DNA of 43,371 bases from NCBI GenBank assembly GCA_030527715.1, contig JAUNAF010000009.1, positions 1 to 43,371 of the forward strand. Direction: 5' to 3'. Below the pieces are notes generated by a model that saw only the letters and a program-made list of their open reading frames with translations, made no database searches and had not been told where the DNA came from. The stretch comes from Eubacteriales bacterium. GTDB lineage: Bacteria > Bacillota > Clostridia > Lachnospirales > Lachnospiraceae. This document shows positions 8,120 to 16,055 of the stretch, piece after piece (position 1 is the stretch's first letter; each line of letters begins with the position of its first letter). The translations under genes were made by a program, and so were the position numbers.

Positions 8120-9016
8120 ATGCGCGAGCTCTTCGACGAATATCAGTGGAATAAAAACGTCCGGCTGCTTCCTCACGACTATCACAAGATTCCCGGACTC
8201 TACAATTTCATGCACAGCAGCCAGACACAGGCATCCAAGCCGACGCCTCCGCACTATCACTCCGATATCATCGAATTTCATTTTCTGGTCAAAGGACAGC
8301 GGCAGACCACCGTTGTGGATGAGAAATATACCATCATCGGCAATGAGATGCTTCTGACCTTTCCCTACGAGATGCACCAGACCTCCGGAGCGGTACAGTC
8401 CCCCTGCGAATTCTATGCTTTTCAGATCGGCGTCAGAGACAAGGAGCATCTGCTCGGTCTGGAACCCGGTGCCAGCCGCCTTCTCGCCGAACGCCTTCTG
8501 GCGCTTCCCTACCGTCATCTGGCGATCAGCAGTCTCCATCTGCGAATCCTGAAAAAAGCAGCAGAGCACCTGTTCTCCTCCGATCCGTCTCACTATCTGA
8601 TCGGAGCACAGTATCTCTCCTGCCTTCTGTTTGAAGTCTGCGACTGCCCGCCTTCCACAGCCGGGCAGCCAAGTACACCTGCTGACACTCCGATCCACCA
8701 GGTAGTCAGCTATATCGGTCAGAATTTTTCCGAGGATCTGAGGCTGCAGCAGCTGGCGGAACTCTCCGGATATTCTCTCTCCAGATTCAAGAGCAAGTTT
8801 AAAGAGGAGGTCGGCTTTACCCCCTCTGAGTTCATCACACGTCAGCGCATCGAATACGCGAGACAGCAGTTAGAGCTGACCGACCAACCGCTGACCGAGA
8901 TCGGCATCGATGCCGGCTTTATGACCAGCAATTATTTCAGCATGGTATTCAAAAAATATGTCGGCTGCACTCCCAGCAGCTACCGAAAGATCCGAAAACT
9001 CAGAAAACCCGGATGA
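8120..9016 (+). CDS. AraC/XylS-family transcriptional regulator with cupin sensor domain
   Basis: Likely regulator of the divergent aldolase-TRAP operon. It is 298 aa with an N-terminal cupin-like sensing domain (about residues 20-160; PPHYHSDIIEFHFLVKG is typical) and a C-terminal double helix-turn-helix (about 195-295), including LAELSGYSLSRFKSKFKEE and the second-helix signature IGIDAGFMTSNYFSMVFKKYVGCTPSSYR. Start ATG follows TAGGAGGA. The stop codon lies inside the stem of a bidirectional terminator. The inducer is probably the transported substrate or its keto-deoxy product; this is inference from gene position. Confidence 0.92.
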   Translation: MRELFDEYQWNKNVRLLPHDYHKIPGLYNFMHSSQTQASKPTPPHYHSDIIEFHFLVKGQRQTTVVDEKYTIIGNEMLLTFPYEMHQTSGAVQSPCEFYAFQIGVRDKEHLLGLEPGASRLLAERLLALPYRHLAISSLHLRILKKAAEHLFSSDPSHYLIGAQYLSCLLFEVCDCPPSTAGQPSTPADTPIHQVVSYIGQNFSEDLRLQQLAELSGYSLSRFKSKFKEEVGFTPSEFITRQRIEYARQQLELTDQPLTEIGIDAGFMTSNYFSMVFKKYVGCTPSSYRKIRKLRKPG

Positions 9017-9039
9017 GAGCTGTCTGCTCCCATCCGGGT
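9007..9039. terminator. Bidirectional terminator between convergent genes
   Basis: Stem acccggatg (9007-9015) / catccgggt (9031-9039). Read on the minus strand it is followed by TTTTCTGAGTTTT and ends the lectin gene's transcript; on the plus strand it ends the AraC gene, whose stop codon is in the stem. Confidence 0.8.
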
Positions 9040-9055
9040 CTTCAAATTCATGATC

Positions 9056-9084
9056 ATAGAATGTTCGCTGAGCGTGCATTCTAT
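9056..9084. repeat. Hairpin element atagaatg/cattctat
   Basis: Perfect 8-bp arms around a 13-base centre containing cgctgagcg. A similar element with aatagaa/ttctatt arms and a cgctccgcg centre lies at 41219-41249 next to another terminator. Confidence 0.5.
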
Positions 9085-9097
9085 CGTTCACAGGTCT

Positions 9098-11065
9098 TTA
9101 TCTGTATTTGAAAGAGAAATCCTTCACCTTCTGCACATTCACTCCGGAACCTGTCGCTGCGGACAGTCCGATATAGCACTCCTCCACCAGATCTACTCCG
9201 GTGCAGCTCAGCAATGCTGCGGATGAGCCGTCCATATAGACGCTCAGCTTCTTTCCGGCACGGTTGTATACGACCTTTACCTTATGCCATACTGCATCGT
9301 CTACACGTTTGTCAGCCACATACTTCAGATGATTGGAGATGCTTTCCTGAATGATCGCGATGTGCGGCTCTTCCGGATCTCCGCTGTTTAACGGATAAGA
9401 GTCAAACTCTACGCCATAAGAATCATTTCTGTTTACAAAGCCCAGACCGCCGCCTTCGTCTCCGAGACCTCTCTCATAGGTGAAATTCAGAAGAATACCG
9501 TCTGCATGATATCCGCTGAACAGCCACTCGCCGTCTCCGGCATAGTAGGAGAAGTTTACCTCAAAGTTTCTGCTCGTATTTACAGCCTTCTCTGTCCAGA
9601 AGCTTCCTCCCTGCCAGGTCTTTGACTCTGTCAGACGCACGCTTCCGTCCGGCAGTCTGACTGCATCTCCGAACAGCAGTGTCGGCGGAGCTTTTACAGT
9701 CACTGCACAGGTCGCACTGACACCGTCCACAGATGCTGTGATGTGTGCAGAACCGGCTCCCGTGGCGAGTACCTTTCCGGTGCTGCTGACGCTCACTATG
9801 GAATTATTGCTGCTGGTGAACTGTGCCTTGTTTGGGGTACCGGTCACCTTTGCTGTCAGCTGTGCGGTCTCACCGATCGTCAGGCTCAGCTTCTTCGGAG
9901 TCAATGTGATCGCAGCTTTGGATGCCACCGTCACCGTACAGGTGGCTTTCTTTCCGTCGACGGTTCCTGTAATTACAGCCTTTCCGATTTTCAGAGCCCT
10001 GATCTTTCCGCTGTCGTCCACACTTGCCACAGACGAATCTGAGCTGGTCCAGGCTGCCTTCGTCTCACTGCCGTTTTTCATCGCATAGAGCTGGGCGGTG
10101 TCACCGATGTACATGGAAAGAGCTGTCTTGTTCAGAGTAACATTGACGATCGTATCGGAGATCGTGTCAAAGATCTCACTCAGATCGTTGCTGTCCTGAA
10201 TAATATAGTACTTATCTCTGGATGCCAGATCCTTCATCAGCTGTTTTCCGAAGGTCAGGTTGTTGCCCTTTGCGTTGTGGAAGAAGCCAAGCGCATAGAT
10301 AAAATATCCCTTGTTCTTGAGCCTCTCTGCCGTGGTATAGCAGCTGTTCGCAAACTTATACTTCTTCTTGTGGTTCGCTCTGGTATAATGTCCGACCTTT
10401 GCGGAGGTGCCGAGCGTCGGCAGTCCGTCAGAGCAGAGGATGATATTTTTCTGGATGTTTCCGCCGGATGCACGCACGGAAGCCAGCAGATTTCCTGCAG
10501 TCTCCAGTGCCGCATTCATATTTGTACGACCGGAGATCTTCTGTCTGTCGATACATTTTGCCAGTGTTTCATAATTGTTAGTGAAATCACACATTTTCGG
10601 TGATCTGCTGTTTAAGGCAACCACTGCGACATAGTTCGTTCCCTCTGCCGAGAGGACCCTTGCGCAGAATCTCTTTGCCGCCACTCTCTGTGCACTGTCC
10701 GGAGATTTTCTCATACTTCCGGACATGTCCAGGATCAGCACATTGTAACGGTAGGTCGCATCCTTCTTTAACACAGATACCAGACACTTCTTTGTCTTGC
10801 CCTTGACCTTTGCCGTGATATAGGCAGAACCTGCTGCCTTTCCGGTCACCTGCCCCTTGGAGTTGACGGTTGCCACTCCGGTGTCAGAGCTTGACCATAC
10901 GGCTTTTTTCTTCTTGCCGTTGACCTTGACACTGAGCTTCACCTTTTCCCCGACGAGAATCGTCGCACTCTCCGTGCTGATCGTCACCTTAGCGGCAGAA
11001 ACAAAAATGTTCATCGAAAGCAAAAGCATAAAAAAGACTGCAAATGCTGTAAGTCTCTTCTTCAT
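9098..11065 (-). CDS. Secreted Big2-vWA-Big2-Big2-L-type lectin protein
   Basis: A 655-aa exported protein of unknown exact role. Signal peptide at residues 1-24 (MKKRLTAFAV then a hydrophobic stretch, ending SAA). Domains: Big2 Ig-like (about 26-100), von Willebrand A (about 105-305) with an intact metal site DMSGS (D113, S115, S117), T181 and D212, two more Big2 domains (about 306-382 and 384-457), and an L-type (legume-like) lectin domain (about 463-655) with ADGILLNF and the metal-binding GVEFDSY. No LPxTG or other wall anchor is seen. Start at MKKR (11065) has GAGGG upstream; the longer frame does not. It follows the GH123-like gene by 66 bp and is probably the last gene of the ABC/GH123 operon. 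A glycan-binding or adhesive role is inferred from the lectin and vWA domains. Confidence 0.85.
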   Translation of the reverse strand: MKKRLTAFAVFFMLLLSMNIFVSAAKVTISTESATILVGEKVKLSVKVNGKKKKAVWSSSDTGVATVNSKGQVTGKAAGSAYITAKVKGKTKKCLVSVLKKDATYRYNVLILDMSGSMRKSPDSAQRVAAKRFCARVLSAEGTNYVAVVALNSRSPKMCDFTNNYETLAKCIDRQKISGRTNMNAALETAGNLLASVRASGGNIQKNIILCSDGLPTLGTSAKVGHYTRANHKKKYKFANSCYTTAERLKNKGYFIYALGFFHNAKGNNLTFGKQLMKDLASRDKYYIIQDSNDLSEIFDTISDTIVNVTLNKTALSMYIGDTAQLYAMKNGSETKAAWTSSDSSVASVDDSGKIRALKIGKAVITGTVDGKKATCTVTVASKAAITLTPKKLSLTIGETAQLTAKVTGTPNKAQFTSSNNSIVSVSSTGKVLATGAGSAHITASVDGVSATCAVTVKAPPTLLFGDAVRLPDGSVRLTESKTWQGGSFWTEKAVNTSRNFEVNFSYYAGDGEWLFSGYHADGILLNFTYERGLGDEGGGLGFVNRNDSYGVEFDSYPLNSGDPEEPHIAIIQESISNHLKYVADKRVDDAVWHKVKVVYNRAGKKLSVYMDGSSAALLSCTGVDLVEECYIGLSAATGSGVNVQKVKDFSFKYR

Positions 11066-11131
11066 AGTGTTACCCTCTTCTCTCTCTTTGTCCTTTCGGA
11101 CGCCCTCATGCTGTTTTATCACACACTGTTT

Positions 11132-12823
11132 CTACTGTTTTTCGACTGACTGTCTGATTTTTTCGTTGATGTCCGCACGCATCTTTGTCATATAGGAAAT
11201 GCTGCGCGGATATTCATCGAAGGTGACCGCCTCTCCGCCCTGCGGCTCCAGGCACTCCATCACAGCCTCTCTGCCTGCCAGCTTCTCCAGCAGATGCATT
11301 GCACGCAGATCATTCATGGCCTCATCCATCATCATCAGACGGATCGACTCCTCCGGCTGACCACCTTCACCCGGATATACCAGGAAGGCATCTCCGGACG
11401 GGAAGCTTCCGCCTGCATCTGTGCAGCGGTACGGATCCAGCGCATACATAGAATACTCTGAATTATAGAAATTGTAGCCCCAGTGCAGGAATCCCTTCAG
11501 ATCATATTTATAGAGCATGGCTCCCAGGATACGTGTACGGTAACCCGGCATACTGATAAAGCGGTTCGTCACCTTTTCGTACTGAGCGGTGCAGTAGTAG
11601 GCCCAGAGATTTTCCACCTTATGCTCAAGGAACGGTCCGATATGGTTGACTGCGCAGACCGGCTGTGCCACCAGTCCTTTCTCATAGAAGGAATAATCTG
11701 ACAGCGCATCCATCAGCGCATAGCCTTCCAGATCCTCTGCCACCTGATTTCTCGCTGCCTCATAGCTCTGCAGATCCTTCTCCCCCGGCTCATCGGACAG
11801 ATGGAAGTAACATCTGCTGCCGATCTCCAGACGATCCAGCTCTGCCTTGAAGGAAGTCAGGAACTGGTGAAGGAAGTCTCCGTAGATCTTTCCTGCCGCA
11901 TCGGTATCCCAGCCGAACAGCTGCACATACTCGCCGTTCTTCCAGCCCATGATCTTCGGCGCCATCTTGGCTCCCCACTGGGAGAACAGATGGGAGATCT
12001 CAAAGTATTCCACACCGCAGTCCAGACACATCTTCACCCAGCGCTCAAACAGATCGTAACCGAACTCGTAGGCGCCGTCCTCTTTCACGGTGACCTCCAC
12101 CAGCTGCACCGTGCGGCGCTCTCCTCCGATGGCGGTATCCAGCGGCGGAGTGAAGATCGGAGTCAGGATCATGTTGATATTTCGTTCAACCGCAGTGCGG
12201 ATAAAATTCTCAATGATCTCCCAGTGCTTTTCACTGAACACCTCTGTGTCATAGTAGTTTGCCAGACAGTCACTGTGGAACCACTCTGTATGAGGGATCG
12301 GCAGCTTTGGAAGCTCGACCGGGATCACCTCAGCCGTCTGCTCCACCTCAGCCTGCAGCTCATCATGCACAGAGAAGGAGATCTTAAACGTATACTTGCC
12401 GCCTGCTGTCTGCTCTGTACTCTTCAGATCCACCCAGAGGCTCTTCCACTGTCCCGGGATCAGTGAGATCCCACAGTCTCTGACCTCGCTGAGCAGATCC
12501 GGATAGGCTCCAGGCTCCGTCACAAGGTAATCATCGTCTCTCTTCATATGCGCCGGATATTCGCAGGGTACCAGCTCGGTCGTGCGCACATGCACGTCCA
12601 GTCCTTCCGGAGCTTCCACTCGAACAGCGGCACGCTCTTTTCTCATATTTGTCCAGCAGTAGGCGATCTGGAAGGAAATGGTCTCTCCCTGCAGAAGTGT
12701 CAGCTGCTCTTCTGCTCCCTCACCGGTCGGCTCCTTCGCATTTATGATCTTCTCCATGGAGGAGATCAGTTTCAATTCAAATCCATCCGAATACTCTGTC
12801 TTTGCTTTTCGGATCTCAGTCAT
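11132..12823 (-). CDS. GH123/DUF4091-type glycoside hydrolase, copy 1
   Basis: Probable cytoplasmic beta-N-acetylgalactosaminidase-like enzyme. It is 563 aa with no signal peptide. The N-terminal half (about 1-170) looks like the beta-sandwich of GH123 proteins; the C-terminal half carries a TIM-barrel-like domain with TEWFHSDCLANYY (near 180) and the acidic pair D344-E345 in HLSDEP. In GH123 an Asp-Glu pair acts in substrate-assisted cleavage, with Glu as acid/base. Other conserved stretches shared with copy 2 are SHLFSQWGAK, FLHWGYNFYNS and FPSGDAFLVYPG. It lies directly after the two sugar permease genes (AAGGAG before the start), so its substrate is probably the transported oligosaccharide. 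The family is broad and the precise sugar is not certain. Confidence 0.85.
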   Translation of the reverse strand: MTEIRKAKTEYSDGFELKLISSMEKIINAKEPTGEGAEEQLTLLQGETISFQIAYCWTNMRKERAAVRVEAPEGLDVHVRTTELVPCEYPAHMKRDDDYLVTEPGAYPDLLSEVRDCGISLIPGQWKSLWVDLKSTEQTAGGKYTFKISFSVHDELQAEVEQTAEVIPVELPKLPIPHTEWFHSDCLANYYDTEVFSEKHWEIIENFIRTAVERNINMILTPIFTPPLDTAIGGERRTVQLVEVTVKEDGAYEFGYDLFERWVKMCLDCGVEYFEISHLFSQWGAKMAPKIMGWKNGEYVQLFGWDTDAAGKIYGDFLHQFLTSFKAELDRLEIGSRCYFHLSDEPGEKDLQSYEAARNQVAEDLEGYALMDALSDYSFYEKGLVAQPVCAVNHIGPFLEHKVENLWAYYCTAQYEKVTNRFISMPGYRTRILGAMLYKYDLKGFLHWGYNFYNSEYSMYALDPYRCTDAGGSFPSGDAFLVYPGEGGQPEESIRLMMMDEAMNDLRAMHLLEKLAGREAVMECLEPQGGEAVTFDEYPRSISYMTKMRADINEKIRQSVEKQ

Positions 12824-12838
12824 AATATCTCCTTTCCG

Positions 12839-13681
12839 CTAGCCCTTGATTCCGCTCAGTGCAATACCTTCCATGAACTGTTTCTGCAGGAAGACATACA
12901 GAATAAACGGGAAAATAAAGGAAATCGTAGCACCGGCCATGACAAGACCGTAGTTTGTCTGATACTGTGTCTTCAGAAGAGACAGGGCCACTGTCAGAGT
13001 ATACATCTCTGATTTTGATGTAGAAACGAGCGGCCACAGGAAGTCATTCCAGGAGGACACAAAAGTAAATACGATCAGTGAGATCAGTACCGGCTTGATC
13101 AGCGGAATGACGATCTGGATGAAAATACGGTACTCCGGACATCCGTCGATCTTTGCAGCCTCCAGCAGCTCATCCGGCACACCTTCCATGAACTGACGGA
13201 TCAGGAAGACACCGAAGGCATTGATGATCAGAACGATCAGTGCAAAATAAGTGTTGGTCAGCTTCATCTTGGTCATCATGATGAAGACCGGAATCATGGT
13301 TACCTGTCCCGGGATCATCAGCGTGATCAGATAGATACGGAAGATCAGCTCTTTGCCCGGAAAATTCTTCTTTTCAAATCCATAAGCAGCCATCGAGGCA
13401 ACCACACAGTTGAAGAAGCAGGAGCAGCTTACCACGATCACACTGTTGAGCAGTGCACGGATAAATCCGCTCTTATTGAAAATATAGTTAAAGTTCGTAA
13501 AATCCGAAAAATTTACATCCGACCAGTGCAGGATCTTCGTGGTTGACTGGGTAAAGGACATGATTGCCATGTAAATGAACGGTGCTACACAGATCACGGC
13601 AAACAGGATCAGTATCAGAAGACCCAGTATGGAGAGCGGTGTCCACTCTCGTTTTTTCTGAAGTTTCTGAGAACTATTCAT
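12839..13681 (-). CDS. Sugar ABC transporter permease (MalG/UgpE type)
   Basis: Inner-membrane half of a CUT1-type oligosaccharide importer. About 280 aa with six membrane segments and the EAA loop ELLEAAKIDGCPEY...IVIPLIKP that docks the ATPase. Start MNSSQK (13681) overlaps the stop of the MalF-like gene by an ATGA and is preferred over a longer frame with no ribosome site. No ATP-binding gene is present in the locus, so a shared MsmK/UgpC-like ATPase elsewhere must energise it, as is common in Firmicutes. Confidence 0.94.
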   Translation of the reverse strand: MNSSQKLQKKREWTPLSILGLLILILFAVICVAPFIYMAIMSFTQSTTKILHWSDVNFSDFTNFNYIFNKSGFIRALLNSVIVVSCSCFFNCVVASMAAYGFEKKNFPGKELIFRIYLITLMIPGQVTMIPVFIMMTKMKLTNTYFALIVLIINAFGVFLIRQFMEGVPDELLEAAKIDGCPEYRIFIQIVIPLIKPVLISLIVFTFVSSWNDFLWPLVSTSKSEMYTLTVALSLLKTQYQTNYGLVMAGATISFIFPFILYVFLQKQFMEGIALSGIKG

Positions 13682-14562
13682 CGCTTCTCCTCCTTTTTGC
13701 CGCCTAACAGTCTGTCTTCCAGGATATTGATCACGACAATGATCACCAGCAGGAACATGGCTGTAGCACATGCATATCCCATACGATACTGCTTGAATGC
13801 AGAATTATAAATACTCATAACCAGGGTGACAGAGGACTGACCCGGGCCGCCTCCGGTCATCAGATAGGACAGGTCAAATACCTGGAAGGACCAGATAATG
13901 CCCAGAGTAACTACCAGATAGGTGATCGGCTTCAGCATCGGCAGCGTGATCTCAAAAAACTGCTGGATCTTGTTCGCGCCGTCCACCTGTGCGGACTCAT
14001 AGAGATCCTTGGAGATTCCCATGATACCGGCATAGTAGATCACCAGGAAGTAACCCACATTTTTCCAGATCGCAACGATACAGATACTGAGCAGGGAGGT
14101 TTTGGTATCACCCAGCCAGTTTACGGACGGAAGATGCAGAAAATTCAGAATGTTATTCAGCATACCTCCATCTGTGTTCAGGATAATGCGCCAAATAGTA
14201 CCTGCTGTTACAGAAGATGCGATTACCGGAATAAACATCACACTTCTCAGAAAACCGCCTGCCTTGTTCTGCATCTTCTGTGCGAGAAATGCAGCAAACA
14301 GCAGCGACAGTATGGTCTGAATCGGTACCGTGATCAGTACATACAGCAGCGTATTCTTTGTTGCATCGATAATATAGGAATCCTGAAACATCTTCTGGAA
14401 GTTTGCAAATTTGATGAAAACCGGCGGCTTCATCACGTTATACTCTGTCAGACTGAAATATCCGGACATAAAGATCGGGATAATGCAGAAAATCAAGATC
14501 AGAATAAAGCTCGGCAGGACATAGATGATTCCCTGCATTGCTTCTTTTTGTTTCCTTGACAT
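13678..14562 (-). CDS. Sugar ABC transporter permease (MalF/UgpA type)
   Basis: Second permease of the CUT1 importer. 294 aa with six predicted membrane helices and the EAA loop DLYESAQVDGANKIQQFFEITLPMLKP near residue 190. Start ATG at 14562 has AGAGGAAA upstream. It is separated from the binding-protein gene by a hairpin terminator (14612-14646), and is translationally coupled to the next permease. Confidence 0.94.
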   Translation of the reverse strand: MSRKQKEAMQGIIYVLPSFILILIFCIIPIFMSGYFSLTEYNVMKPPVFIKFANFQKMFQDSYIIDATKNTLLYVLITVPIQTILSLLFAAFLAQKMQNKAGGFLRSVMFIPVIASSVTAGTIWRIILNTDGGMLNNILNFLHLPSVNWLGDTKTSLLSICIVAIWKNVGYFLVIYYAGIMGISKDLYESAQVDGANKIQQFFEITLPMLKPITYLVVTLGIIWSFQVFDLSYLMTGGGPGQSSVTLVMSIYNSAFKQYRMGYACATAMFLLVIIVVINILEDRLLGGKKEEKR

Positions 14563-14611
14563 AGGTCTGTTTCCTCTCTTTACTTAGCCTGAAACCTCAA
14601 GCTTTTGTATG

Positions 14612-14646
14612 AAAAAAGGCTGCAGCACGCTTTGGTGCAGCAGCCT
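14612..14646 (-). terminator. Internal terminator/attenuator between binding-protein and permease genes
   Basis: On the minus strand, GGCTGCTGCAC pairs with GTGCTGCAGCC (one bulge or mismatch), followed by six T. Placed after the binding-protein gene, it would lower permease output relative to the binding protein. Confidence 0.82.
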
Positions 14647-14660
14647 CTTACATCAACGGT

Positions 14661-15890
14661 TTATGATAAATTTGAATTATAATATTCGGTCGTTTCTGTC
14701 AGAACCTCCTGCGGGGTCTTCTGATCCAGCATCATCATCTGAAGATTCTTGAACAGCTGATCATACATAGATGAAGCGGATTTGAATACCGGCAGAGACT
14801 TAAAGTTGTCACCGTACTCTGTGAACAGGGTCGCGAAACGCTCATCACCTTCATACTCCTCGTCCAGAGTGATCGGCGGCTGCTCAGAAACCTGCTTGTG
14901 GAACTGAGACATTACCTCTGCGCTGGTAGCGTAAGCCATCAGCTTTGCTGCCAGATCTTTATTCTCACAGGTATCAAACATTACCAGGCAGTCTGCTGCT
15001 ACGAAAGTCTGCGCATCTTTGGAACCTGAAAGCACTGCTGAATAATCCCAGTTTACAGTGTCAACTCTCAGAGCATTGCTGGATGCCATAAATGTCATGG
15101 CAACCTCACCGTTCTTGAACGGCTCAATGGTGTCGTCACATGCTGTGCAGGTGTCATCAAGGATGCCTTTTTCCTTTAAGCTGTAGATAAACTCGGTAGC
15201 TGCAAGACCTTCCGCAGAATCGATGGTCAGATTGCCTTCGTCGTCTACGATCTGTCCGCCTTCGCTCCAGAAGAACGGCCAGTAGATCTCGTTCAGAGAA
15301 CCATAGTGTGCATTGCCCCAATCCTGCATGAACGGTGCAACATCCGGATTGCTCTCTTTGATCTTCTCACATGCTTCAACGAGCTCATCTAAGGTCTTCG
15401 GTACTTCTGTGATACCTGCTTCATTCAGGATATCCATATTTGCAACCAGGATACGCGGATTTCCGACAACGACCGGAAGTGCGTACTGTCCGCCGAGCAG
15501 ATTTCCGAGATCATAGTAAATGTAGTTTTCCTTCTGCTCATCGGTGAAGTAGCTGTCGATATCAGTCAGCATACCGTTGTCGATGTAGTCATAGAACATC
15601 TCCATGTAGAGATATCCTACATCCGGACCGTCGGTAGCCATAGTACCTGTCATGTACTTCTCTTCGTAATTATCCCACGGAACGATGGTTACATTGACCT
15701 CACAGTCATTCTCTTCCTCGAATTTCTCCATCACGCCGTTCCAGAACTCCTCGTCTGTCACCTCACCGTCTGCGCTGGCAAATGTCGGAAACCAGAAATT
15801 GATTGTCTCTGCTGCGCTGGCACTTACACCTGACATCAGGCCAAGAGCTAAAGCAGATGCTGCGATACAGATTCTTTTTTTGTTCATCAT
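14661..15890 (-). CDS. Extracellular sugar-binding protein of ABC transporter (family 1 type)
   Basis: Captures an oligosaccharide outside the cell for the two permeases downstream. 409 aa; signal peptide MMNKKRICIAASALALG... ending ASAAE at about residue 27; then ETINFWFPTFAS and the usual two-lobed SBP pattern (EKFEEENDCEVNVTIVPWDNYEEKY; EVAMTFMASS). There is no lipobox cysteine at the cleavage site, unlike most Gram-positive sugar-binding proteins, so the mature form may be free or held by another means. Start ATG at 15890 (or the next codon) follows GAAGGGAG. First gene of the operon, divergent from the second GH123-like gene. Confidence 0.93.
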   Translation of the reverse strand: MMNKKRICIAASALALGLMSGVSASAAETINFWFPTFASADGEVTDEEFWNGVMEKFEEENDCEVNVTIVPWDNYEEKYMTGTMATDGPDVGYLYMEMFYDYIDNGMLTDIDSYFTDEQKENYIYYDLGNLLGGQYALPVVVGNPRILVANMDILNEAGITEVPKTLDELVEACEKIKESNPDVAPFMQDWGNAHYGSLNEIYWPFFWSEGGQIVDDEGNLTIDSAEGLAATEFIYSLKEKGILDDTCTACDDTIEPFKNGEVAMTFMASSNALRVDTVNWDYSAVLSGSKDAQTFVAADCLVMFDTCENKDLAAKLMAYATSAEVMSQFHKQVSEQPPITLDEEYEGDERFATLFTEYGDNFKSLPVFKSASSMYDQLFKNLQMMMLDQKTPQEVLTETTEYYNSNLS

Positions 15891-15992
15891 CTTGTTCTCC
15901 CTTCAAATCTGCTGATTTAATTTCATAAAGTGATATCAGTATATCATATCTCTGGTGATTTTGCCCATATTTTTTAAAAAAATACAATATTC

Positions 15993-16022
15993 TTTACAAT
16001 TCTTTTCTTATGACATTATAAT
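15993..16022 (+). promoter_or_regulatory. Promoter of GH123-like copy 2
   Basis: TTTACA (15993-15998), an 18-bp spacer and TATAAT (16017-16022), about 35 bp before the start codon. The divergent promoter towards the binding-protein gene in the same 165-bp gap is less clear (a TATACT on the minus strand with no good -35 box), which would fit activation by an unlinked regulator. Confidence 0.65.
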
Positions 16023-16055
16023 TTTCTGTATCATTATCGTTTATGGGAGGTATTT

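Noticed and set aside
12839-15890. Missing ATPase gene of the sugar ABC transporter as a sign of a broken locus
   Set aside because: CUT1 transporters in Firmicutes commonly share one ATPase encoded elsewhere.
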